A DNA stretch of 64,000 nt from Streptomyces nodosus (lineage in GTDB: Bacteria; Actinomycetota; Actinomycetes; Streptomycetales; Streptomycetaceae), in assembly GCF_008704995.1 (NCBI RefSeq), contig NZ_CP023747.1, positions 2,320,501-2,384,500 of the forward strand. The letters run 5' to 3'. The notes beneath the pieces are model-generated. The model was not told the DNA's origin. It did no database searches and saw nothing but the letters and a program-made list of their open reading frames with translations. Made by a program: the position numbers and the translations under genes. Of the stretch, positions 37,078 through 44,712 are shown piece by piece; the first letter of the stretch is position 1, and the number at the start of each line of letters is the position of its first letter.

Positions 37078-38352
37078 TCACTTGCTGAAGTCGGGGACCA
37101 GCTTGGCGATCGCCGTCTCCGCGTTGCTCAGGCCCTTGTCCAGGGACTCCTTGCCGGCGGCGACCTTGGGCAGCTCGGTGTCGAGCGGGCCCCACAGGGA
37201 GCTGTACTCGGGCAGCGCCGGGCGCGGCTGGGCGGCGGCGAGCACGCCCTGGTAGCCGGCGATGCCGGGGTCGGCCTTGACCTGGGCGCTGTAGGCGTCG
37301 TCACGCGTGGGCAGCGTGGAGTTCTTCAGGGCGATGGTCTCCTGGGACTTCGCCGAGGTCATGAAGTTGACGAAGGTCAGCGCCGCTTCCTGGTGGGCCT
37401 TGTCGGAGCCCGCGTACACGGAGAGGTTGTGGCCGCCGGTCGGGGCGCCCGCCTTGCCGCTGGAGCCGGCCGGGACGGTGGCGATGCCGAGGTTGGCCTT
37501 GTCCGAGAAGGCCGAGCCCCCGTAGAAGTTGGTGATCTCCCACGGGCCCTGGATGATCGCGGCGACCTTGCCGTTGATGAACGCGTCCTGGATGTGGGCG
37601 TAGGCGTCGGCGGTGGTGTCGGCCTGGTGCAGGCCCTTGCCGGAGAACAGGCTCAGCCAGGTGCCGTAGCCCTTCTTGGCGGCCGCGGAGTTCACGGTGA
37701 TCTTCTTGGCGCCGGCGTCGACCGTGTCGGTGCCCTCGCCGTACAGATAGGACTGCGCGTAGTAGGCCTGGGTGGAGCCCCAGTAGCCGTCGACCCCGGT
37801 CTTGGCCTTGATCTTGGCGGCGTCGGACTTCAGCTCGTCCCAGGTCTTCGGCGCCTCGGTGATCCCGGCCTTGGCGAAGAGGGCCTTGTTGTAGACCAGC
37901 GCCAGGGTGTCGGTGACCAGCGGCACGCCGTAGGTCTTGCCGTCGTACTGGGCCTGCTGGATCAGGCTGGGCTGGAACTTGGCCTGGTCGGCGAGGGCCT
38001 CGGTGCCGTCCAGCGGCAGGAAGTAGCCCTTCTTGGCGAAGGCGGGGGTCCAGCCGACCTCGGAGCGCAGCACATCGGGGGCGCCCGTGGCGCCGGCGGC
38101 GGTGTCGAACTTGTTCTGCGCCTGGTCGAACGGGACGTTGACGTACTTGACCTTGATCTTCGAGTTGGCCTTCTCGAAGTCCTTGATCAGTGCCTGGTAG
38201 ACCGGCGCCTCGTTGGTGGCGTTGGAGGTGTCCCACCAGGTGATGGTGACCGGGCCGTCGGACTTGCCGCTACCGCTGTCACTTCCGCCGCAGGCCGTCG
38301 CCGCGAGGGCGACGGACGCCACCAGTGCGGTGGCCACTATGCCACGCCGCAT
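37078..38352 (-). CDS. malE: Maltose/maltodextrin-binding lipoprotein
   Basis: A 424-residue solute-binding protein. The lipoprotein signal ends A-A-T-A-C, with Cys21 lipidated. The mature part begins with a Ser/Gly/Lys-rich spacer and 'VTITWWDTSNATNEAPVYQA'. The family-1 solute-binding motif 'FINGKVAAIIQGPWEITNFY' is near residue 268. It captures maltodextrins released by the secreted amylase-pullulanase and delivers them to MalFG. AAGGAG lies 6 bases before the ATG. It is divergent from malR, and the shared 468-base region carries at least two clusters of CTTGCAAG-type palindromes. Confidence 0.94.
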   Translation of the reverse strand: MRRGIVATALVASVALAATACGGSDSGSGKSDGPVTITWWDTSNATNEAPVYQALIKDFEKANSKIKVKYVNVPFDQAQNKFDTAAGATGAPDVLRSEVGWTPAFAKKGYFLPLDGTEALADQAKFQPSLIQQAQYDGKTYGVPLVTDTLALVYNKALFAKAGITEAPKTWDELKSDAAKIKAKTGVDGYWGSTQAYYAQSYLYGEGTDTVDAGAKKITVNSAAAKKGYGTWLSLFSGKGLHQADTTADAYAHIQDAFINGKVAAIIQGPWEITNFYGGSAFSDKANLGIATVPAGSSGKAGAPTGGHNLSVYAGSDKAHQEAALTFVNFMTSAKSQETIALKNSTLPTRDDAYSAQVKADPGIAGYQGVLAAAQPRPALPEYSSLWGPLDTELPKVAAGKESLDKGLSNAETAIAKLVPDFSK

Positions 38353-38820
38353 GAGTTCTCCTTGAGGGTGAAAGGCCCGTGGGGCCGAGGAGCGGTCCCC
38401 GCCCGCCGTTCCTCTGCCGACTTGCCGACTGCGCCGATGGGGTCCCCCCGCTCGCGAACGACGTCGGGAGCCGGGAGGGCCGCCGGGCGACGTGAACGTA
38501 ACAGCGATGCAAGCGACGCGAAAGGCCTTGCAGAAAAAAAGTGAAAGAACCGACAATGGTTATCTGTCCGTGACGCCACCGTGAGCCCCCGTCGCCTTGC
38601 CCTTGAGCCCGCACGACGGCTAGTCGGACACTTGTGCAAGACTTTGCAAGGCCTTGCCACGCATCGCCGCCACGGGACCGATCCCGTTGCGGACCGGACG
38701 CCGAGCCGAAAGACACGAGGGAGCGCGATGACGCAGCAACCCGCATCGGGCCGTTCAACCGCCCGGCCCCGGCGTCCCTTTGGTGGGCAAGCGGACATAC
38801 GGCCGGTACAGTCCCCTCCC
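38353..38820. promoter_or_regulatory. Divergent malE-malR control region
   Basis: Two operator clusters stand out. 38509-38531 has GCAAG ... GGCCTTGC next to an unusual A7 run (38533-38539). 38631-38657 has CTTG-TG-CAAG, then CTTTGCAAG and a perfect 12-bp GCAAGGCCTTGC. These fit LacI/GalR-type MalR sites, and MalR probably represses malE and itself. A TACAGT -10 for malR is at 38807-38812. An SD-preceded ATG at 38728 opens in frame with malR. Confidence 0.7.
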
Positions 38821-39855
38821 GTGACCACACGCCTTGCCGATATCGCAGCCCAGGCGGGCGTCAGCGAGGCGACCGTCAGCCGCGTCCTGAACGGGAAGCC
38901 GGGCGTCGCCCCGACCACCCGTCAGTCCGTGCTGGCCGCCCTCGATGTGCTCGGCTACGAGCGTCCGGTGCGGCTGCGGCGGCGCAGCGAGGGCCTGGTG
39001 GGGCTGATCACCCCCGAGCTGGAGAACCCGATCTTCCCGGCTCTGGCGCAGGTCATCGGCCAGGCGCTGACCCGCCAGGGCTACACCCCGGTGCTGGCGA
39101 CCCAGACCCCGGGCGGCTCCACCGAGGACGAGCTGACGGAGATGCTGGTGGACCGCGGGGTCGCGGGCATCATCTATGTCTCCGGGCTGCACGCGGACAC
39201 CACCGCCGATATGCAGCGCTATGAGCAGCTGCGCGCCCAGGGCGTGCCGTTCGTGCTGGTGGACGGCTTCTCGTCCAAGGTGCAGGCCCCGTTCATCTCC
39301 CCCGACGACCGCGCGGCGATGACCCTGGCCGTCACCCATCTGGTGTCGCTGGGGCACACCCGGATCGGGCTGGCCCTCGGGCCGCAGCGGTTCGTTCCGG
39401 TGCAGCGGAAGATCGAGGGTTTCGTCCGTGCGATGCAGGAGCAGCTCGGCCTGTCCGCCGAGGACGTCGGGTCCCGGCTGGTCCAGCACTCGCTCTACAC
39501 CCTGGAGGGCGGTCAGGCGGCGGCGGCCGCGCTGATCGACCGGGGCTGCACGGCGGTGGTGTGCGCGAGCGACATGATGGCGCTCGGTGCGATACGCGAG
39601 GCGCGCCGGCGCGGCCTCGAAGTGCCCACGGACGTCTCGGTGGTGGGTTTCGACGACTCACCGCTGATCGCCTTCACGGACCCGCCGCTGACCACGGTCC
39701 GCAAGCCGGTCCCGGCGATGGGCCAGGCCGCGGTGCGGACGCTGCTGGAGGAGATCGGCGGGACACCCGCGCCGCACAGCGAGTTCGTGTTCATGCCTGA
39801 GCTGGTGGTGCGGGGTTCGACCGCCTCGGCCCCCGGGGACCGCCCTCGTCCCTGA
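38821..39855 (+). CDS. malR: LacI/GalR-family repressor of maltose genes
   Basis: A 344-residue repressor. The DNA-binding headpiece is 'TTRLADIAAQAGVSEATVSR' followed by V-L-N-G-K-P-G-V (residues 2-30), and the rest is a periplasmic-binding-like effector domain. It closely matches my memory of S. coelicolor MalR (Reg1), which controls malEFG and extracellular amylases. GTG 38821 is 8 bases from TACAGT and gives the expected 344 residues, which would be a leaderless mRNA. However, ATG 38728, in frame and preceded by GAGGGAG at 4 bases, could add 31 Arg/Pro-rich residues. Confidence 0.93.
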   Translation: MTTRLADIAAQAGVSEATVSRVLNGKPGVAPTTRQSVLAALDVLGYERPVRLRRRSEGLVGLITPELENPIFPALAQVIGQALTRQGYTPVLATQTPGGSTEDELTEMLVDRGVAGIIYVSGLHADTTADMQRYEQLRAQGVPFVLVDGFSSKVQAPFISPDDRAAMTLAVTHLVSLGHTRIGLALGPQRFVPVQRKIEGFVRAMQEQLGLSAEDVGSRLVQHSLYTLEGGQAAAAALIDRGCTAVVCASDMMALGAIREARRRGLEVPTDVSVVGFDDSPLIAFTDPPLTTVRKPVPAMGQAAVRTLLEEIGGTPAPHSEFVFMPELVVRGSTASAPGDRPRP

Positions 39856-39963
39856 GCAGGAGTCGCCCGCACCTCCAGGGGTCCGCCGGGCGGAGAACAT
39901 ACGACCGCAACCCTTCCGGAGGATGACCGGCGGGGGAACGATCGTCTGGCAGACTCTGTACCT

Positions 39964-40836
39964 ATGGGTGACGAGACCGTGACAGAGGTGAACGGCCGGG
40001 GGCAGGCCGTCGACACCGTCACGGAGGAGACCGGGCACCGCGCGGGGCAGGGCCTGCTGCGCCGGATCCGGGCACCCCGGCGCCCGCGCTTCTGGCTGGA
40101 GATCCTGCTGATCGCGGTGAGTTACTGGACCTACTCGCTGATCCGCAACGCCGTGCCGGAGCAGAAGTCCCAGGCCATGGCCAACGCGGACTGGCTGTGG
40201 CGCCTGGAGCACCAGCTGGGGATCGCCGCGGAGAACTCGGTCAACCACGCCGCGAACTCGCTGACATGGCTGATCGTGGGGATGAACTACTACTACGCCA
40301 CCCTGCACTTCGTGGTGACGCTGGGCGTGCTGGTCTGGCTGTACCGGCGCCATCCCGGCCGCTACTCGGCGACCCGGCTCGCCCTGTTCGCCACCACGGC
40401 GGTGGCGCTGCTGGGCTACTACTTCTTCCCGCTCGCCCCGCCGCGTCTGATGGACGGCGGGCACTTCGTGGACACCGTGGTGGTGCACCACACCTGGGGC
40501 TCGATGGCGTCCGGCGATCTCAAGGACATGTCGAACCAGTACGCGGCGATGCCCTCGATGCACATCGGCTGGTCCCTGTGGTGCGGCCTGACGGTCTTCG
40601 CGCTGTCGACGGTGCCGTGGGTGCGGGTGCTGGGCCTGGTGTACCCGGCGACGACGCTGACGGTGATCGTCGCCACCGCCAACCACTTCTGGCTGGACGC
40701 GGTGGGCGGGGCGATGTGCCTCGCCGTCGGCTTCGCGGTGGCCTCCCTGTGGTACGGCACCGTGCCCTTCCGCAACCGCGGGACCGGGCCCGGACGGACC
40801 CGGATCGCCGTCGCGACCGGCGGCTACGCGCCGTAG
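39964..40836 (+). CDS. PAP2-superfamily membrane phosphatase (inositol phosphorylceramide synthase-like)
   Basis: A 290-residue integral membrane protein with about six helices. The PAP2_3-type catalytic residues are the His in P-S-M-H-I-G-W and the His and Asp in N-H-F-W-L-D-A-V-G-G. The family removes or transfers phosphate on lipid substrates; in actinobacteria some members act on inositol phospholipids. The substrate is not deducible. CAGACT lies 8 bases before ATG 39964 with no ribosome-binding site. Its last 13 bases overlap the 3' end of the convergent glnE gene. Confidence 0.85.
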   Translation: MGDETVTEVNGRGQAVDTVTEETGHRAGQGLLRRIRAPRRPRFWLEILLIAVSYWTYSLIRNAVPEQKSQAMANADWLWRLEHQLGIAAENSVNHAANSLTWLIVGMNYYYATLHFVVTLGVLVWLYRRHPGRYSATRLALFATTAVALLGYYFFPLAPPRLMDGGHFVDTVVVHHTWGSMASGDLKDMSNQYAAMPSMHIGWSLWCGLTVFALSTVPWVRVLGLVYPATTLTVIVATANHFWLDAVGGAMCLAVGFAVASLWYGTVPFRNRGTGPGRTRIAVATGGYAP

Positions 40837-43820
40837 AAGAGCTCCTCCACCACGGTCCTGGCCCGGCGGGTGACGCGCCGGTAGTCGTCGAGCATGTCGC
40901 CCACATGACCGAGCCCGTACCCCAGATAGCGTCCCACCGCGGCCAGTTCGCGGCTGGTGGAGGGGAAGGTGTCCCCCGCCCGCCCCCGCACCAGCATCAC
41001 CGCGTTGCGCACCCGGGAGGCGAGCACCCAGGCCTCGTCCAGGACGGCCGCCTCCTCGTCCGGGACGAGCCCCGCGGCGCGGGCGGCGGCGAGCGCCGCG
41101 CGGGTGCGGGTGGTGCGCAGACCCGGCAGCTCCGAGCCGTGCCGCAGTTGCAGCAGCTGGACCGTCCACTCCACGTCCGACAGGCCACCGCGGCCCAGCT
41201 TGGTGTGGAGGGTGCGGTCGGCACCCCTGGGGAGTCGCTCCGACTCCATACGGGCCTTCAACCGCCGGATCTCGCGCACGGCGTCGTCGTCCAGTCCGTG
41301 CGCCGGGTAGCGCAGCGGGTCGACCAGCTCGATGAAGCGGCGGCCCAGGTCCTCGTCCCCGGCGACCGGCTCGGCCCGCAGCAGCGCCTGCGACTCCCAG
41401 ACCAGCGACCAGCGCCGGTAGTAGGCGGCGTACGAGGTGAGGGAGCGCACCAGCGGTCCCGACTTGCCCTCGGGCCGCAGATCGGCGTCGATCAGCAGCG
41501 GCGGGTCGGTGCTGGGGATCTGGAGCAGCCGCCGCATCTCGGCGACCACCCGGTTCGCGGCGTCGGCCGCCTCCCGGTCGCCCACGCCCTCGCGGGGCTC
41601 GTGCACGAACAGGACGTCCGCGTCGGAGCCGTAGCCCAGTTCGTGTCCGCCGAACCGGCCCATGCCGATGATCGCGAACCGGGTGGGCAGGGTGTCGCCC
41701 CAGCCGGCCCGGACCACGGCGCGCAGCGTGCCGCCGAGGGTCGCCGCCGTGAGGTCCGAGACCGCGCCGCCGACCAGGTCGATCAGTGCACCCTGGTCGG
41801 CGGGGGCCGGCACCTCCTCGGTGCCGTAGGAGCCGACGATGTCGGCGGCGGACGTACGGAACAGCTCGCGGCGCCGCACCCCGCGTGCGAAGGTGACCGC
41901 CTGCTCGGCGGTGTCGGCGCGGGCGACCGAGGCGAGCATCTCCTGGTCCAGCTGGGCGCGGGGGCGGGGTTCGAGCCCACCGCCGTCCCCGTCGCCGAGC
42001 AGGGCCACCGCCTCGGGGGCCCGCATCAGCAGATCGGGGGCGAGCCGTCCGGCGGACAGCACCCGGGCGAGGTTCTCGGCGGCGGCGCCCTCGTCCCTCA
42101 GCAGCCGCAGATACCAGGGGGTCTTGCCGAGCGCGTCGGACACCTTGCGGAAGGTGAGCAGACCGGCGTCCGGGTCGGCGGAGTCGGCGAACCAGCCCAG
42201 CAGCACGGGCAGCAGGGTGCGCTGGATGGCCGCCTTGCGGGTGACGCCGGACGCCAGCGCCTCCAGATGCCGCAGGGCGGCCGCCGGGTCCGCGTAGCCC
42301 AGCGCGACCAGGCGTTCCCGGGCCGCGTCAGGGCTCAACCGGGCCTCGCCGGGCGCCAGTTGGGCGACGGCGTCCAGCAGCGGGCGGTAGAAGAGCTTTT
42401 CGTGCAGCCGGCGGACGACGCTGCTGTGCCGCTTCCATTCGCGGCGCAGCTCCCCGACCGGGTCGGTGCGCAGGCCGAGGGAGCGGCCGAGGCGCCGCAG
42501 ATCCGTCTCCTGCTCGGGCACGAGGTGGGTGCGGCGCAGCCGGTACAGCTGGATGCGGTGCTCCATGGAGCGCAGGAAACGGTAGGCGGCGTCCAGTTGC
42601 ACGGCGTCGGCGCGCCCGATGTAGCCGCCGGCCGCGAGGGCCTTCAGTGCGTCCAGGGTGGTGCCGCTGCGCAGGGTGGTGTCGGCCCGGCCGTGCACCA
42701 ACTGAAGGAGCTGTACGGCGAATTCGACGTCCCTGAGGCCACCGGGACCGAGTTTCAGCTCGCGCTCGACCTCCCCCAGGGGGATGGTGGCGACGACCTT
42801 TCGGCGCATCTGCTGGACGTCGGCGACGAAGTTCTCCCGCTCGGCGGCCCCCCAGACGAGGGGGGAGAGGGTGGCGACGTACTCCTCGCCGAGTCCGATG
42901 TCCCCGGCCACCGGGCGCGCCTTGAGCAGGGCCTGGAACTCCCAGGTCTTGGCCCAGCGCTGGTAGTAGGCGAGATGGCTGCCGAGTGTGCGCACCAGTG
43001 GGCCGTTGCGACCCTCGGGGCGCAGATTGGCGTCGACGGGCCAGATGCTGCCCTCGACGGTGGTCTCGGAGCAGATCCGCATCATGTGCGAGGCGAGCCG
43101 GGTCGCGGCCTGGAGGGCCTTGGGCTCCTCCACTCCGTTCGCTGCCTCGCCGACGAAGACGACGTCCACGTCGGAGACGTAGTTCAGTTCATGGCCGCCG
43201 CACTTGCCCATCGCGATCACCGCGAGCCGGCAGGCGGCGGCGTCCTCGGGGTTCTCGGTGCGGGCGACGGCCAGGGCGGCGCGCAGGGTGGCGGTGGCGA
43301 GATCGGCCAGTTCGGCGGCGGTCTGGGCGAGGTCGATGGTGCCGCACACGTCCCGTGCGGCGATGGACAGCAGACAGCGGCGGTAGGCGATGCGCAGGGA
43401 GACCGGGTCGTCGGCCTCGGCGAGCCGCTGTTCGAAGTCCGCCACCTCGGGGTGGAGGTCCTGCGGCTCGAAAGTGAGCAGCACATGCCAGTCGCCGGGG
43501 TGGCGGGCGAGGTGGTCGCCGAGCGCGGCGGAGGCACCGAGGACCCCGAGCAGCCGGTCCCGCAGCGGCTTGGCCGCGATCAGGGTGTCGAGCAGCTCAC
43601 GCCGGGCGGTGGGGGCGGACTGCGCCTCCAGCAGCTGGACCAGACCGTGCAGCGCCAGATCGGGGTCGGCGGTGGCGCCCAGGGCGTCGAGCAGGATGGG
43701 GTCGGCCTTTATCGGCGCCAGCTCGTCGCTCTCCAGCAGCAGCTCGGCGTCGGAGGGGTGGGTGAAACCGTGCCGCAGCAGCCGAGTGAAGGTACTGCTC
43801 CTGCGCCCCGGCACCGACAT
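40824..43820 (-). CDS. glnE: Glutamine synthetase adenylyltransferase / adenylyl-removing enzyme
   Basis: A 998-residue bifunctional enzyme that adds AMP to, and removes it from, the tyrosine of GlnA (Tyr397 of the protein at 12909 in this window). Two nucleotidyltransferase domains are visible. 'MGKCGGHELNYVSDVDVVFV' near residue 210 is the adenylyl-removing half, and 'MGRFGGHELGYGSDADVLFV' near 723 is the adenylylating half. Helical domains that receive the PII signal lie between. GGGAGG is 5 bases before ATG 43820, so I prefer it to GTG 43841. It overlaps the PAP2 gene by 13 bases tail to tail. Confidence 0.95.
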   Translation of the reverse strand: MSVPGRRSSTFTRLLRHGFTHPSDAELLLESDELAPIKADPILLDALGATADPDLALHGLVQLLEAQSAPTARRELLDTLIAAKPLRDRLLGVLGASAALGDHLARHPGDWHVLLTFEPQDLHPEVADFEQRLAEADDPVSLRIAYRRCLLSIAARDVCGTIDLAQTAAELADLATATLRAALAVARTENPEDAAACRLAVIAMGKCGGHELNYVSDVDVVFVGEAANGVEEPKALQAATRLASHMMRICSETTVEGSIWPVDANLRPEGRNGPLVRTLGSHLAYYQRWAKTWEFQALLKARPVAGDIGLGEEYVATLSPLVWGAAERENFVADVQQMRRKVVATIPLGEVERELKLGPGGLRDVEFAVQLLQLVHGRADTTLRSGTTLDALKALAAGGYIGRADAVQLDAAYRFLRSMEHRIQLYRLRRTHLVPEQETDLRRLGRSLGLRTDPVGELRREWKRHSSVVRRLHEKLFYRPLLDAVAQLAPGEARLSPDAARERLVALGYADPAAALRHLEALASGVTRKAAIQRTLLPVLLGWFADSADPDAGLLTFRKVSDALGKTPWYLRLLRDEGAAAENLARVLSAGRLAPDLLMRAPEAVALLGDGDGGGLEPRPRAQLDQEMLASVARADTAEQAVTFARGVRRRELFRTSAADIVGSYGTEEVPAPADQGALIDLVGGAVSDLTAATLGGTLRAVVRAGWGDTLPTRFAIIGMGRFGGHELGYGSDADVLFVHEPREGVGDREAADAANRVVAEMRRLLQIPSTDPPLLIDADLRPEGKSGPLVRSLTSYAAYYRRWSLVWESQALLRAEPVAGDEDLGRRFIELVDPLRYPAHGLDDDAVREIRRLKARMESERLPRGADRTLHTKLGRGGLSDVEWTVQLLQLRHGSELPGLRTTRTRAALAAARAAGLVPDEEAAVLDEAWVLASRVRNAVMLVRGRAGDTFPSTSRELAAVGRYLGYGLGHVGDMLDDYRRVTRRARTVVEELFYGA

Positions 43821-43873
43821 CCCGGCCTCCCGCCGACTCACACCACATCCTGGCCAGAGCCTAACCGTCCCAA

Positions 43874-43907
43874 GGCCCCCGGGGCCCGGCCGAGCGCCCC
43901 GGGGGCC
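43874..43907 (-). terminator. Terminator of vapBC
   Basis: GGCCCCCGGGGC pairs with GCCCCGGGGGCC (12 bp) around a 10-base loop, 16 bases past the vapC stop. It isolates vapBC from glnE, which is transcribed in the same direction. Confidence 0.7.
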
Positions 43908-43922
43908 GGGCCACTCGGCCGG

Positions 43923-44360
43923 TCAGAGATCGTCGGGGAGGATCCGGAAGCAGGGGTATCTGCCGCCCACCGGGCGCATGGCGCGAAAGTCCCTGCGGTC
44001 CCTGGTGAGGACCGCGTCCGTGTCGTACTCGGCGGCGAGGGCGACGTTCACCGCCTCGACGAGATCCAGGTCCAGCGTCCCGTACCGGTCGCGCACGGTC
44101 AGCGCGACGTCGAGGAGGTCCGGCGTCGGTGGCGCCAGGACCAGTCGCATCTGCCGGACGCGCGCGACGAGCGAGCGGAGGATCCCGTCGGCCGCCGCCC
44201 GTCCGGCGCGGACGGTCGCCACCTGGTGCACCTCGGTGAGAGCGAGCGGGGTGGCGACGAGGAAACCACACTGGTCCGCCGCCTTCCTGGCGGCGTGGTG
44301 GTCGGGATCCGAGCGGTTGAAGAGGGTGAGGATGCCGGACGTGTCGGCGACCGCGATCAC
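43923..44360 (-). CDS. vapC: VapC-type PIN-domain toxin
   Basis: A 145-residue PIN-domain ribonuclease. The acidic residues are visible: Asp in V-A-D-T-S-G (residue 6), Glu in L-T-E-V-H (near 43) and the Asp cluster in D-L-D-L-V-E-A and L-T-R-D-R-R-D-F. VapC toxins cut tRNA or rRNA. The GTG start overlaps the antitoxin stop (GTGA), the usual translational coupling. No other toxin-antitoxin gene is near. RNA target unknown. Confidence 0.88.
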   Translation of the reverse strand: MIAVADTSGILTLFNRSDPDHHAARKAADQCGFLVATPLALTEVHQVATVRAGRAAADGILRSLVARVRQMRLVLAPPTPDLLDVALTVRDRYGTLDLDLVEAVNVALAAEYDTDAVLTRDRRDFRAMRPVGGRYPCFRILPDDL

Positions 44361-44626
44361 GCCGCGTGCCCCCGGTTCCGGCGCTCACGCTGTTCGTGCG
44401 CCTCGGTCGCCGCCCTCCGGATCTCGTCCTTCTCCACCGGACCGCCGAGGTCGAAGGTCTCCTCGTCGGACACGAACGGCTCGTCCCAGACACGGTGCGC
44501 CAGCGCGATGCGGTGGATGCCCTCGCGGATTATCTCCGCCTCCGACACGCCCAGTCTGGCGGCGGCCTCCTTGATCAGAGTCAGGTCGCTGTCCTCGGCG
44601 TAGACATTGGTGCGCTTCAAACCCAT
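44357..44626 (-). CDS. vapB: VapB-type antitoxin (ribbon-helix-helix)
   Basis: An 89-residue antitoxin. The N-terminal ribbon-helix-helix ('LKRTNVYAEDSDLTLIKEAA' and A-R-L-G-V-S-E-A-E-I-I-R-E-G) binds DNA. The acidic C-terminus (E-P-F-V-S-D-E-E-T-F-D-L-G-G) probably wraps the toxin. TACCGT lies 7 bases before the ATG with no ribosome-binding site. A GGTACA-N5-TGTACC operator covers that -10, fitting autorepression by VapBC. Confidence 0.87.
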   Translation of the reverse strand: MGLKRTNVYAEDSDLTLIKEAAARLGVSEAEIIREGIHRIALAHRVWDEPFVSDEETFDLGGPVEKDEIRRAATEAHEQRERRNRGHAA

Positions 44627-44633
44627 ACCCGGC

Positions 44634-44652
44634 ACGGTACAGGATGTGTACC
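44634..44652 (-). promoter_or_regulatory. vapBC promoter and autoregulatory operator
   Basis: Perfect inverted repeat GGTACA-GGATG-TGTACC (44636-44652) overlaps the minus-strand -10 hexamer TACCGT (44634-44639). Its position predicts repression by the VapBC complex. Confidence 0.6.
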
Positions 44653-44712
44653 ACTTCGGCCTCCGCCACGACGGACGACCACCGACGGCAGTCGGGGCGG
44701 CCCCGATGGGAC

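Noticed and set aside
40197..44603. 1468-residue plus-strand frame opposite glnE
   Set aside because: No recognisable motifs; glnE on the other strand has both catalytic signatures.
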